Assembly (NCBI GenBank): GCA_034408895.1
Contig: JAWXCI010000005.1
Location: forward strand, 62,001-126,000
Source: UBA4660 sp034408895
GTDB taxonomy: Bacteria > Bacteroidota > Bacteroidia > Flavobacteriales_D > Sanyastnellaceae
Reading direction: 5' to 3'
Length of the DNA: 64,000 bases
Shown in pieces: positions 1 to 8,852 of this stretch. The first letter of the stretch is position 1. Every line of letters begins with the position of its first letter. The notes under the pieces are model-generated. The model worked only from the letters and a program-made list of their open reading frames with translations. It did not search any database and was not told the origin of the DNA. The position numbers and the translations under genes are program-made.

Positions 1-2
1 CA

Positions 3-191
3 GTGATGTCGTTGTCGTCAGGAGCGGCAGCTTCCATTGCGGGTATCATGGTGAGCCAGGAAAATGAATCTTCAGAAATTCTTCACTATGAAAGGGTGGG
101 ATACCTGGCAGTGGCAAGCACACTTGTTGCATTGCTTGTGGTTCGGCTACTAAAGAAAATTTCGTTGGAGAAGAATTCGCAGGTAAAATAA
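3..191 (+). CDS. C-terminal end of an unidentified membrane protein (partial)
   Basis: The reading frame is open to the left edge of the window, so this is probably the last 60 or so residues of a longer gene. It has one hydrophobic stretch (about residues 33-48, rich in Leu, Val and Ala) followed by a basic tail with Arg and several Lys, which fits a final transmembrane helix with a cytoplasmic end. Nothing identifies a family. The stop lies 1 bp from the 3' end of the converging DUF1853 gene. Confidence 0.4.
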   Translation: MMSLSSGAAASIAGIMVSQENESSEILHYERVGYLAVASTLVALLVVRLLKKISLEKNSQVK

Positions 192-192
192 A

Positions 193-1203
193 TCATTCAG
201 AAAACGGCCAGTCATCCTTCACAATAAAACCGCGCGATGTTTCCACATCCCAACCATCGCGGTTTTCTACCTGGATAATCAAAGGTGCCTTTCCCTTCTT
301 TATCATCACATCATCCACTTGCTGCACAAGTTCACTTCCGGTGAAAACCTCTAGCGTTCCCGATGGACTGCAATATGGGCTCATCCAAAATTCTTTTGGC
401 GGCACAATCCATTGCGGAACGGAATCGCGGAGAGAGTCCAGTTCAAAATGAAACATGAACCACCCGCCCTGATGATGGGGATGCGCGTACTTAGGTGAGC
501 GGTGTTTGCCGATCATGGAGCAATGATGAAAAAAATATCCCTTCATGATGAGCACACGCGCGGGCTTGTCCAGCGAATTTCTTTCAAGAAATTTTTTTCC
601 CTCCTCCCGCTCAAGCACCAAAAACTGTTTTTCGAATTTTTTCATCTTGTGATGAAGGCTATCATTTCCATTTGCGCCCATCCATTTGTCCCAGACCAAG
701 GCGCTGGTGGTAGCCAGGTAATACTTGCAAGCAACCTCAAAATGGACGAATTCTCCAGTTGCTTTTTCACGACACAAAAAATCTATTTCGCCCGAAGTAG
801 CAGGACCCGTTTTCAACTGCACGTTGGCAAACCGAAAATCATAGTCAGGGCTGTTCTTCAGCCAGAACTCAACCAGTGTTTCGAAACGCTTTCCCAGTAA
901 TTTATGTGGATGCTCACGGAGAAACTCGAGCAGCGGTTGCGGGTCAGCATCAAGTTGTCGTATCCAATTTACGTTTACTTCCAACTGGTTGCTGAACCAC
1001 TCCTCATCCGGAATATGATATTGACCCTTTGACGCTTCTGAAGTAAACATGGGGCAGCTCCCTATTACCCATACCAGATCAGCCACATCATGATGGGTGT
1101 AGTGAAGTGGCAGCGATGTTGATTTAGTGGGCAATGGGGGCCGTTTATTTTTGTGCGCAAAGTATCCAACAACATTTTGCGCATCATTGCAACTATACCA
1201 CAT
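193..1203 (-). CDS. DUF1853 family protein (nuclease-like fold)
   Basis: The body of the protein has the DUF1853 signature: a GKRFETLVEFWL block, then GEIDFLC, then HFEVACKYYL, and a W-GANGNDSLHHKMKK segment. The spaced acidic residues (E of RFE, E-D of GEIDF, E of HFEV) resemble a PD-(D/E)XK nuclease core. The family's function is unknown, and any nuclease role is inference. The frame can be extended to an ATG at 1302, but that would run antisense through the small gene on the plus strand that looks genuine. I therefore chose the ATG at 1203. A TTG at 1134 would avoid overlap entirely, and the conserved domain begins only after that point. The gene is divergent from the OmpH-like operon. Confidence 0.7.
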   Translation of the reverse strand: MWYSCNDAQNVVGYFAHKNKRPPLPTKSTSLPLHYTHHDVADLVWVIGSCPMFTSEASKGQYHIPDEEWFSNQLEVNVNWIRQLDADPQPLLEFLREHPHKLLGKRFETLVEFWLKNSPDYDFRFANVQLKTGPATSGEIDFLCREKATGEFVHFEVACKYYLATTSALVWDKWMGANGNDSLHHKMKKFEKQFLVLEREEGKKFLERNSLDKPARVLIMKGYFFHHCSMIGKHRSPKYAHPHHQGGWFMFHFELDSLRDSVPQWIVPPKEFWMSPYCSPSGTLEVFTGSELVQQVDDVMIKKGKAPLIIQVENRDGWDVETSRGFIVKDDWPFSE

Positions 1204-1431
1204 CCACAAATAAAAATTTCCATCTTCTCGTGGAACGATAAGTTTTTTATCGAACTGGAAATTGGCCAGTTCAAACAGACTTACAAAATTGCGCAGGAAC
1301 ATATTTCCGGACTCGAAGCCGTGAAGGCCATAATTACAGTGGACTTCATCAATAAGTGTATGTCGCGGTTTGTGGAAATGAGAAAAGACTTTTCCTGTTC
1401 AATGGATCAACTTCAAAAAACAAATTCATAA
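1153..1431 (+). CDS. small conserved-looking protein, first gene of the OmpH-like operon
   Basis: An 80-92 residue soluble protein of unknown function. The part from about 1210 onward looks like real protein, with alternating beta-type segments (ISIFSWNDKFFIELEIGQFKQTYKI) followed by a helical, acidic-basic C-terminus (FINKCMSRFVEMRKDF). Its stop lies 3 bp before the ATG of the OmpH-like gene, as expected for an operon. The start is uncertain: GTG at 1153 or TTG at 1177 are the available codons, and both overlap the 5' end of the divergent DUF1853 frame. I recall no named family for it. Confidence 0.55.
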   Translation: MRKVSNNILRIIATIPHPQIKISIFSWNDKFFIELEIGQFKQTYKIAQEHISGLEAVKAIITVDFINKCMSRFVEMRKDFSCSMDQLQKTNS

Positions 1432-1434
1432 AAG

Positions 1435-2097
1435 ATGCTTTCAAAAATTTCGCTGGCGCTTTCAGTAGTGCTTTTGTGTTTGGTCATATTCCTCTTTGTA
1501 AAACTGGACAGGCTCACTCCCGAAGAAGCTAAAAAGGGAGAAAAAGAAATCCAGATGGAAATGCCCGCTAACTCGGCCTTTGGTGATAGCAACAACGTGC
1601 AGACTCCTGTTATCGCTTACATCAATGGAGATACTATAATGGCCCGCTACCAATTCTTCCTGGATAAAAAATCCGCTATTGAACTAAAGATGAAGTCGAG
1701 CGAAGGAAAACTAAAGGCACGAATGGCTGAGGCACAAAAAGAATACGAGGAACTAATGACTTATGCGCAAACGCAAGGCGAACTTTTGCAGCAGGATGAA
1801 GCAGCAACTATCCAAGACCGCATTATGGAACTGGAGTATGAAATGCAGGACATGCAGGCGAAAGAAGAGAGAAGCCTTTACGAACGGGAAGCAGAAACCA
1901 ACAAGGAATTGATGAAACGCATTCAGGATTTTCTAACCGGCTATACCCAAGAACACCACATTGACATGGTGCTCAACTACCAGCAATTGGCACAGGTTAT
2001 TCTTTACGCAGGCCAACCTTTCGACATTACAGCCGATGTGGTAAACGGACTCAATACTGAATACGAAGCGGAGAAAACATCCATAGAAAAAAAATGA
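1435..2097 (+). CDS. OmpH/Skp-like periplasmic chaperone family protein
   Basis: Skp/OmpH proteins are periplasmic chaperones that hold unfolded outer-membrane proteins as trimers with coiled-coil arms. This 220-residue protein has an N-terminal hydrophobic segment (residues 3-22), which could act as an uncleaved anchor or signal. Next comes the short family beta-strand (about 60-70, VIAYINGDTIMARY), a long charged coiled coil rich in Glu, Lys, Ala and Gln (about 75-165), and a return strand region (about 170-205, IDMVLNYQQLAQVILYA) that closes the body domain. It is longer than E. coli Skp, as is common in Bacteroidota. The stop overlaps the start of the DUF4924 gene by 4 bp, so translational coupling is likely. 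Confidence 0.85.
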   Translation: MLSKISLALSVVLLCLVIFLFVKLDRLTPEEAKKGEKEIQMEMPANSAFGDSNNVQTPVIAYINGDTIMARYQFFLDKKSAIELKMKSSEGKLKARMAEAQKEYEELMTYAQTQGELLQQDEAATIQDRIMELEYEMQDMQAKEERSLYEREAETNKELMKRIQDFLTGYTQEHHIDMVLNYQQLAQVILYAGQPFDITADVVNGLNTEYEAEKTSIEKK

Positions 2098-2642
2098 GCC
2101 TCGCTGAACAAAAGCAAAAACAGAACATTGCTGAATACCTGCTATTCATGTGGCAGATGGAAGACCTGGTGCGTGCTGTGGAATTCGATGCTGAACAACT
2201 CGACACTTTTGTGCGTTCCTACACTCCATCGGCTGAGGCTTTTGAAACCGAAAAACAATGGTTTCGTGAATTGGTGAAAAAAATGCGTGGCGAAAAAGTA
2301 GAAAACCGCGGTCACATCAGCGAGGTTCACGAATTGCTTTTTGAATTGAGCTTTTTGCACAATACCCTACTCAACGTGATTAAGGATAAAACCTACCTTG
2401 ACCTTCACCATAGAGCACAACCCAATATTGTGGAATACCAGAAACGCAATGGAGGAAAAAGCTCCAACGATGTGGAGTCGTGCCTGGTAAGTTTGTACGG
2501 ATTGCTGGTGCTGAGGCTCAAAAAAGAACCGGTTTCAGAAGAAACGGAAGGAGCAATGAAAACCTTTAGCGATATGCTGGCCCGGCTGGCGCAGCAATAC
2601 CGGAATATGAAAGAAGGGGAAAAGAATTTTTCATTGAACTAA
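2094..2642 (+). CDS. DUF4924 family protein
   Basis: A 182-residue soluble, largely helical protein. Its N-terminal block (IAEYLLFMWQMEDLVRA) is the hallmark of DUF4924, a Bacteroidota family of unknown function. It overlaps the OmpH-like gene by 4 bp (ATGA), so the two are probably co-translated. A hairpin at 2684-2713 follows the stop and would end the three-gene operon. Family assignment rests on that N-terminal motif and overall length. No catalytic residues are evident. Confidence 0.8.
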   Translation: MSLAEQKQKQNIAEYLLFMWQMEDLVRAVEFDAEQLDTFVRSYTPSAEAFETEKQWFRELVKKMRGEKVENRGHISEVHELLFELSFLHNTLLNVIKDKTYLDLHHRAQPNIVEYQKRNGGKSSNDVESCLVSLYGLLVLRLKKEPVSEETEGAMKTFSDMLARLAQQYRNMKEGEKNFSLN

Positions 2643-2683
2643 ACGTCAATCCCGTTGATTTTTCTTATCGGGTTCAAACGAAA

Positions 2684-2713
2684 TAGCCCCTGCAATTTTC
2701 AATGCAAGGGCTA
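2684..2713. terminator. hairpin between convergent genes
   Basis: TAGCCCCTGCA (2684-2694) pairs with TGCAAGGGCTA (2703-2713) with one mismatch and an 8-base loop. It sits between the converging DUF4924 gene and the receiver gene and could end both transcripts. The T-tract is weak on the plus strand; the minus strand has none directly after the stem. Confidence 0.5.
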
Positions 2714-2741
2714 CATTCCACAAAAAAAATAGCAGTTTTTA

Positions 2742-3254
2742 TTATGACAAAAGTCGTTGCCGCAGTATGAATTCAAATTGCTGGTTCTGCCGGGTGAGCA
2801 GCCGAATCTGTTTTTCCTTTTCCATCATATCGCTAAACTGATTCCAAGCCTCAGAAATCATGTTGCGGATTTCTTTGATGTTAAAGGGTTTGGTAATAAC
2901 GCGGAAAACTTTGCCCTTGTTTACCGCCTCGACTATGGGAACAAGTTCGGTGTAACCGGTGAGCAATATTCGTTGCACATTAGGAAAATCATTGCAAATG
3001 GATTCGAGAAATTCCACACCTGTCATGGAGGGCATGTTGTGATCAGTAATCACTACTTCGATCTCGTGCTTTTCCAGCAGGTTGTATGCATCCACAGGAT
3101 TATTTGCGAGATACACCTCGAATTGATCGCGGAAATTGGCCTTGAACGAGTCGAGATTCAATTGATCCTCATCGAGATAGAGAACACGAGGGCGGGGCGC
3201 TATCACGGTTTCCGGTGTTGCTGCCATAAAAGGGGATGGGTTCATTGCTGCCAT
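2742..3254 (-). CDS. single-domain response regulator (REC)
   Basis: A 170-residue protein with a receiver domain at about residues 22-140 and no recognisable output domain. The acidic pocket is DED near residue 28-30, the phospho-acceptor Asp is residue 71 (VITDHNMPSMTG), the conserved Thr is in LLTGYT, and the switch Lys is in TKPF. A short Gln-rich helical tail follows (about 145-165), possibly a coiled coil for dimerisation. The receiver closely resembles that of the REC-kinase hybrid at 7764-8852 (same LLTGY and INKG/VNKG segments). It lies divergently upstream of that operon, so a shared pathway is likely. The start is the first Met. A downstream Met cluster leaves a few residues of uncertainty. 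Confidence 0.85.
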   Translation of the reverse strand: MAAMNPSPFMAATPETVIAPRPRVLYLDEDQLNLDSFKANFRDQFEVYLANNPVDAYNLLEKHEIEVVITDHNMPSMTGVEFLESICNDFPNVQRILLTGYTELVPIVEAVNKGKVFRVITKPFNIKEIRNMISEAWNQFSDMMEKEKQIRLLTRQNQQFEFILRQRLLS

Positions 3255-3644
3255 AAATTGTGTTTGTTTGATTTGTTTCTTGCACCTTCAACGGAAGAAA
3301 TTCGCGGGAGGTTTCATTTTTTGAAAAAAAATTTTATTGCCTCGGTTTTCCCAGGCCGTGATGGCTGTTCTGGACACGCTCTAACCCGACTGGGAAGTAC
3401 ACCGCTACAGCATCCTTTCGCAAATTTTCAAGTTGACCTTCATCAACGATTTACACAACTTTGTGTACATTATACACTAAGAGATTGTGACTATGCCTTT
3501 GAGCCTAAATTTGTGCTGATTGTTGCACCTGTATTTCCACACTCGTAATTTTTTCGTTTAAAGCTTCTAGTTTTGATGCCTCACAGTTTTGGCACATAGC
3601 ACCCTGTTGCATTCAACGCTTCGGCATTTGTTTTTTATAGCGCA
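3255..3644. other. intergenic region between divergent receiver and ThiF operon
   Basis: About 390 bp without a convincing gene. It must hold the promoters of the receiver gene (minus) and the five-gene ThiF-to-receiver operon (plus). It is AT-rich, with a run of A at about 3321-3331. I could not pick a confident -33/-7 pair in either direction, and saw no stable RNA or repeat. Confidence 0.4.
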
Positions 3645-4793
3645 ATGTTTAACCTGACACAAGAATTGAAACAGCGGGTAGCCGCAGAAAATGATGAGGC
3701 GTACCCCTTGTTTTTCAGGTTGAAGTTTGCTAACGATTGGGCATTGCTTTCCTCTTTACTGAAATCGGATCCTGAAATAAAAGTGCAGGACAAGATCGAA
3801 TTGCAACTTGCCGATCTTGTGAAGTTGCTAAATCCGACAACAAAGCTTTCTATTGAAGAATCAGGTGAAATGGTAAAAGCCCACCTCAAAGGTTGTCCGT
3901 TGGAAGAGTATGGCACCTGGGTTTATTATCCCTGGAAGAAAGTACTCGTGCATCTGCTGGATGAAGAAGAATTCATTCGTGTGCGGACAGTCAGAAATCT
4001 TTACAAAATTCTACCAGAAGAACAGGCGCAGTTGCGAACAAAAAAAATTGGAATCATTGGTTTATCAGTGGGGCAGTCGGTTGCACTTGCGCTTGCAATG
4101 GAACGGATAGGCGGAGAACTGCGCATTGCTGACATGGACACCATAGAGTTGAGCAACCTTAACCGCATACGCACATCCGTTTCAAATCTTGCTGTGAAAA
4201 AAACAGTGGTGGTGACGAGAGAGATTGCGGAGCTTGATCCTTACTTAAAAGTGGTGTGCTTTCACGAAGGTTTACACAACGAGAATATTGGAGAATTTCT
4301 TTCTGGTGGTGGAAATCTGGATCTGGTGGCCGAAGAATGCGATGATCTGAAGACGAAAATCCATGTCCGATTCATGTGCCGTTCGCTGGGCATCCCGGTT
4401 ATCATGGAAACAAGTGATTCGTTCATGATTGACCTGGAAAGGTTCGATTTGGATGGTTGCCGCCAGATCTTACACGGCTTTACTTCAATGGAAAACTATA
4501 ATGCGGAATACATTTCCACAAATAAGGATTTGCTCATGGCAAACATTCTCGAAATACCTCAACTCAGTGAAAGAGGGCAAGCCTCTCTGGCAGAAATGGG
4601 AAGAACTATTTCCAACTGGCCTCAACTCGGAACGGATGTGCTCGCAGGTGGTGCTATCACCGCGCAACTTGTGAAGGAAGTTTTGCTTGGAAATGAATTA
4701 CCATCCGGCCGTGCAAGATTGGAACTGCTTGCTCATTACAAGACAGCATTTTCGATACAAAACGTTACAAGAAAAAATCACAATCCTGTTTAA
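3645..4793 (+). CDS. ThiF/E1-like adenylyltransferase (Rv1355c-type)
   Basis: A 382-residue protein with a helical N-terminal region (1-125) and an E1/ThiF/MoeB-type Rossmann domain from about residue 130. The nucleotide-binding glycine loop is IGIIGLSVGQS (135-145). The ribose-binding acidic residue and the Asn/Arg that contact ATP lie in DMDTIELSNLNRIR (163-176). A further conserved Asp is in EECDDLKTK. The family activates a carboxylate by adenylation. The zinc CxxC pairs and an obvious thiolating Cys are not visible. Mycobacterial Rv1355c fuses a similar domain to a nitroreductase, which is absent here. The stop overlaps the ATG of the GNAT gene (TAATG), which implies coupled translation and a joint function. 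The substrate is unknown. Confidence 0.75.
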   Translation: MFNLTQELKQRVAAENDEAYPLFFRLKFANDWALLSSLLKSDPEIKVQDKIELQLADLVKLLNPTTKLSIEESGEMVKAHLKGCPLEEYGTWVYYPWKKVLVHLLDEEEFIRVRTVRNLYKILPEEQAQLRTKKIGIIGLSVGQSVALALAMERIGGELRIADMDTIELSNLNRIRTSVSNLAVKKTVVVTREIAELDPYLKVVCFHEGLHNENIGEFLSGGGNLDLVAEECDDLKTKIHVRFMCRSLGIPVIMETSDSFMIDLERFDLDGCRQILHGFTSMENYNAEYISTNKDLLMANILEIPQLSERGQASLAEMGRTISNWPQLGTDVLAGGAITAQLVKEVLLGNELPSGRARLELLAHYKTAFSIQNVTRKNHNPV

Positions 4794-5539
4794 TGAGCGT
4801 GTTGGAAGAAAAAAATACAACCGAAAATGAAGTATCAACAGCCGGCATTCTTCAGGCTCAATTTCGGATTCGTGCATTCCGCGCTATTGAGGACCATGGC
4901 TCGTGCCAAAAGTTTTATGAGGGTCATGTAGGAGTGCTTAGTGAATACGGTATCACCAATCTTCGAACTTCTGAATCCAAATGGTTGAATGACGAAAATG
5001 TGTGGGTTGTTCTTGCGGAGGATATGGAAGGAAATACTGTTGGCGGTCTTCGGATTCACAAATACACCGGACAACAATCCATTCCACTCATTGAGGCCCT
5101 TGTTGAATTGGATCCAAAAATCGTGAATTCGTTTGATAAAGCCAGACCAGAAGGAACCGCTGAAGTTTGCGCTTTATGGAATGCCAAAAAAGTTTTAGGG
5201 AAAGGAATCAGTCCTCTTCTCTGCATGTGCTCGGTAGTGATTGTGAGGAGGATCGGCCTAAAAAGTTTCTATTGTTTCTCAGCCCCATACACAGAAAAGA
5301 TGATCAAGACTAATGGATGTATTGATTTGGAGGAAGTAGGAGACAAGGGAAGATTTCATTACCCCTCTGAGAAATACATTTCGATAGTGCTGTTCAATCC
5401 CGATGTCGGCAAACTTGAATTCGCTGCGGCTTTTAATAAGTCAAGGATTCAGTCATTGTGTTCTCAACCGGAGCAAACATTCAATGAAACTTCGGCAAGG
5501 GGTGATTTCCTGGTAAAGTATGATCTACGATGCTCCTGA
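4793..5539 (+). CDS. GNAT-type acyltransferase resembling N-acyl amino acid or autoinducer synthases
   Basis: A 248-residue protein. Residues about 25-195 look like the GNAT fold used by LuxI-type and N-acyl amino acid synthases. It has an N-terminal RIRAFRAI segment (compare the R-x-x-x-F/W entry of that group), a WVVLAEDMEGNTVGGLRIHKY strand pair, and EVCALWNAKKVLGKGISPLL, which matches the position of the acetyl/acyl-CoA-binding motif A. A final part carries YPSEKYISIVLFNPD. The assignment is by pattern only. Its start overlaps the ThiF-like gene and a sensor kinase follows 46 bp downstream, so a role in making a signal or modifying a small molecule is plausible but unproven. Confidence 0.6.
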   Translation: MSVLEEKNTTENEVSTAGILQAQFRIRAFRAIEDHGSCQKFYEGHVGVLSEYGITNLRTSESKWLNDENVWVVLAEDMEGNTVGGLRIHKYTGQQSIPLIEALVELDPKIVNSFDKARPEGTAEVCALWNAKKVLGKGISPLLCMCSVVIVRRIGLKSFYCFSAPYTEKMIKTNGCIDLEEVGDKGRFHYPSEKYISIVLFNPDVGKLEFAAAFNKSRIQSLCSQPEQTFNETSARGDFLVKYDLRCS

Positions 5540-5585
5540 AACAAAATGAAAACTTTTCCTGTTTCTTTCGTAGAAGCGTATTTCA

Positions 5586-7730
5586 ATGAAAAGAAAATAT
5601 TGGGTTCCCCCCACAATCTTCCACACTATTTTATCCGTTGGTGTATTTGTGCTACTCTTCGGCACGTCCGCTCTTTCAGCTGCCACAGATGAAGTTGATC
5701 CGCTCAAAGAAATAGCAATCTATTCAGGTTCTAAAACCTTAACGGATTCCAGCATATTTTTTAGCAAAGAGTATACAATTTCAACCATCAATACTCCAAA
5801 CCTTGGTGTTACGGATGAGTGGCAATACATTCGAATTTCCGTCAACATTCCACAAACGTCATTGTCGAACTATTTACTAATTGACAACCCTGCAATAGAT
5901 TCCCTTGAGATCTACCGCATAGATGGACAATTCGCTTTACTGATTAAAGATGGGAGCAATATTCCACAACGGCTGAGTCACCGAAAAACTCTCGGTTTTG
6001 TAATTGATTTAGGATTGAAGCCGCAAGAAAGCGGGCAGTTCATACTGAAATTAAAGTCAGGCAAACAATTGATTGTTCCACTCGAAATTTCATCGAGAAA
6101 GAATATTGAAAGTGCACAGAACCAAACTGAAAATATGTTGTTCCTGTATTTCGGGATCATGCTGGTGCTCATCATATACAACTTCTTCCTTTACACCGCA
6201 GTTCGCGAATCCATCTATGCATATTACGTAATTTACCTCGTAACTGTTGCGCTTACGCAAGCGGGGCTTTTCGGATTTGGAAACCGCTGGTTGTGGTCGG
6301 ATTCGTATTGGCTATCCGAAAAATCAGTTTACCTCTTTGGGGCAATGAGTGGGATTACTACCATTTTGTTTGCCCAGCACTTTCTCAAAACCAAGCAATA
6401 CACTCCTATATGGCATAGGGTTCTATATGGCTACATTGCAGTTGATGTGATAAGCATTTGCTTCTGCCTGGCAGGAGAATACAACCTCAGCTACAACCTC
6501 ATAAATTTTGCTGCGGCCAGTTCACTTATTTTACTTATTTGTTCGATATCAGCCTCAGTTAGGGGCAACAAGTCTGCACACTATTTTACCCTTGCCTGGA
6601 CAATTTTCCTTATAGCCGTAACCATTTTCGCATTCAAGGATTTTGGAATACTTCCATACAACCAATACACTCAATATGCTTTGCCGCTAGGTTCCGCTCT
6701 CGAAGGAATTCTACTTTCATTTGGTTTGGCCGATCGCATCAACCAATTGAAAAGAGAAAAGGAAGAATCGCAATTGCGCGAACTACAGGTGCTACAACAA
6801 AATCAGCAAATGATTTCGGATCAAAACGAAAACCTTGAGAGCAGGGTACAAGAACGCACACAAGAATTGGAACTCTCCAATGGAGAGTTGAACCAAACCC
6901 TTCATAATCTCAAACTCACCCAAAGCAAACTTCTCGAAGCTGAAAAACTAGCATCGCTTGGACAAATGACTGCAGGCATAGCACACGAACTTAACAACCC
7001 GATCAACTTCGTTTCATCCAACGTAACTCCATTGAAGCGCGATGTACACGACTTGGTAGCCTTGCTCAATGACTATAGCAAACTGAACGGTGAATCAGAC
7101 TACCATACCAAACTTGCTTCTATCCGCGAAAAACATAAAACCACCGATGTAGAATTTTTAAGAACTGAGGTGGATACACTTCTGAATGGAATTGATGAAG
7201 GTGCCAAACGCACTGCAGAAATCGTGAGGGGGCTTCGCATTTTTTCTCATACTGATCGCGACACTCCTGTGAGTGCAAATGTGAATGAGTGTATCGTGTC
7301 TGCACTCATTGTAATGAAAAGCATGATAGGTCGTGAAGCAACTCTTATTAAAGAATTGGATGAAGGGCTTCCAGATATGCACTGCTTTCCTGGCAAACTC
7401 ACACAGGTATTTATGAACCTTGTAAGCAACTCGCTTTATGCTACCATTAATTCCGACAAAAAAGGCGCTGACAGGCAAATCAGCATTAAATCCTCGTACA
7501 ACTCGGAATTTATCTGCATTACGGTGAGCGACAATGGATGCGGAATGGATGAAAAAACGAGGGCGCGCATTTTCGAACCGTTCTTCACCACCAAACATGT
7601 AGGCGAAGGAACCGGTCTGGGTCTTTCCATAGTTGCAGGCATAATAAAAGAGCACAACGGGACAATAGAGGTGAAAAGTGAAACTGGGCAAGGCACCGAA
7701 TTCGGAATAATTTTGCCTCGGAATTTTTAA
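5586..7730 (+). CDS. 7TMR-DISM sensor histidine kinase
   Basis: A 714-residue membrane kinase. It has a signal-anchor segment at about residues 15-33, then an extracytoplasmic beta-rich 7TMR-DISM ligand-binding domain (about 40-175). Seven closely spaced transmembrane helices follow (about 185-395; for example MLFLYFGIMLVLIIYNFFLY), then a coiled coil (about 395-455). The HisKA domain has phospho-acceptor His467 in GIAHELNNP, and the HATPase domain has DNGCGMD and GTGLGLSIV. All catalytic boxes are intact. The DISM class is thought to sense small molecules such as carbohydrates. Here the gene follows a possible small-molecule synthesis pair. The REC-kinase hybrid starts 33 bp downstream. Confidence 0.9.
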   Translation: MKRKYWVPPTIFHTILSVGVFVLLFGTSALSAATDEVDPLKEIAIYSGSKTLTDSSIFFSKEYTISTINTPNLGVTDEWQYIRISVNIPQTSLSNYLLIDNPAIDSLEIYRIDGQFALLIKDGSNIPQRLSHRKTLGFVIDLGLKPQESGQFILKLKSGKQLIVPLEISSRKNIESAQNQTENMLFLYFGIMLVLIIYNFFLYTAVRESIYAYYVIYLVTVALTQAGLFGFGNRWLWSDSYWLSEKSVYLFGAMSGITTILFAQHFLKTKQYTPIWHRVLYGYIAVDVISICFCLAGEYNLSYNLINFAAASSLILLICSISASVRGNKSAHYFTLAWTIFLIAVTIFAFKDFGILPYNQYTQYALPLGSALEGILLSFGLADRINQLKREKEESQLRELQVLQQNQQMISDQNENLESRVQERTQELELSNGELNQTLHNLKLTQSKLLEAEKLASLGQMTAGIAHELNNPINFVSSNVTPLKRDVHDLVALLNDYSKLNGESDYHTKLASIREKHKTTDVEFLRTEVDTLLNGIDEGAKRTAEIVRGLRIFSHTDRDTPVSANVNECIVSALIVMKSMIGREATLIKELDEGLPDMHCFPGKLTQVFMNLVSNSLYATINSDKKGADRQISIKSSYNSEFICITVSDNGCGMDEKTRARIFEPFFTTKHVGEGTGLGLSIVAGIIKEHNGTIEVKSETGQGTEFGIILPRNF

Positions 7731-7763
7731 GCATTGCGTTGCCTTTTTTTACTGCCCCCTTAG

Positions 7764-8852
7764 ATGAATAAAAGCCCCGTACGCATTTTATATCTTGATG
7801 ATGAGGAACAAAACCTCATTGCGTTTCATGCACTTTTCAGGCGAGACTACGAAGTGTTTACTACTACTTCGGCCACCGAAGCAGTGCAGATTCTCAACCA
7901 ATGTGAAATCCACATCATTTTTTCTGACCAGAAGATGCCAGACCTCAGCGGTGTGGAATTCTTCGAAATGATCGTCACTGATTTTCCTGAACCCATTCGC
8001 ATTTTGCTTACCGGTTATGCCGATATTGAAGCGGTGATTGATGCCATCAACAAAGGCCAGGTGTACCGCTACTTAACTAAGCCCTGGATCGAAAACGAAT
8101 TGCGCATTACTATAGAAGATGCTTATGAAGTGCTGCAAACCAGGCGACAGGTTAACGATAAACAGCAAGCGCTGGAAAAAGCATATTCCGAACTCGAAAA
8201 ATTTGTGTACAGTGCCTCCCATGATTTGCGGGCACCACTGGTTTCCATCAAGGGCATACTCAAACTGTCCAAACTGGAAAACGATCCGGCAAAACACACG
8301 GAGTATTTCAACATGATTGAACAGAGTGTGCAAAAACTCGATTCATTCGTGCAAAACATTATTCATTATTACCAAAACGGAAAGAAAGAAGAAATACTAA
8401 CTGCGATCAATTTCTCCCAACTGGCTGATGATGTATTCGCCACTTTGGCACATTACGATGGGGCCGAACGAATAAATTTAAGGAAAGAAATCGAACCGCA
8501 AACACCCTTCATGGCTGATGAATTGCGACTAAGGATTGTGTTGAATAATCTGGTGTCCAACGCGCTCAAGTTTCAAAATCCAAAAGATGAAGATTCCTTT
8601 GTTCTACTTTCCATACACAACACCGTGGAAAAAGCTGTGATCAAGGTGGCCGATAATGGCATTGGAATTTCACCGGACGATTTGCCTCATGTATTCGACA
8701 TGTTTTACCGCACCAGCCAGAAGAACATAGGAACCGGAATAGGACTTTACATAGTGAAGGAGGCGGTGGAAAAACTGGGGGGTAAAATCACAGTAACCTC
8801 CGATCTGGACAATGGTACCTGCTTTCTTCTGGAAATTCCAAACAAATCATGA
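7764..8852 (+). CDS. hybrid protein: receiver domain followed by histidine kinase
   Basis: A 362-residue cytoplasmic protein without transmembrane segments. The N-terminal receiver (about 5-120) has Asp55 as phospho-acceptor (FSDQKMPDLSG), LLTGY and TKPW. A short coiled coil (about 120-145) leads to a HisKA box with His153 (SASHDLRAP) and a HATPase domain with DNGIGIS and GTGIGLYIV. This REC-HK order suits an intermediate that receives phosphate from the membrane kinase upstream and passes it on, possibly to the receiver whose gene overlaps its end by 4 bp. The receiver domain is a close relative of the divergent protein at 2742-3254. Confidence 0.9.
   Translation: MNKSPVRILYLDDEEQNLIAFHALFRRDYEVFTTTSATEAVQILNQCEIHIIFSDQKMPDLSGVEFFEMIVTDFPEPIRILLTGYADIEAVIDAINKGQVYRYLTKPWIENELRITIEDAYEVLQTRRQVNDKQQALEKAYSELEKFVYSASHDLRAPLVSIKGILKLSKLENDPAKHTEYFNMIEQSVQKLDSFVQNIIHYYQNGKKEEILTAINFSQLADDVFATLAHYDGAERINLRKEIEPQTPFMADELRLRIVLNNLVSNALKFQNPKDEDSFVLLSIHNTVEKAVIKVADNGIGISPDDLPHVFDMFYRTSQKNIGTGIGLYIVKEAVEKLGGKITVTSDLDNGTCFLLEIPNKS

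Noticed and set aside
2757..3548. Plus-strand open frame over the receiver gene
   Set aside because: It is antisense to a receiver domain with all catalytic residues, and its translation has no domain features.
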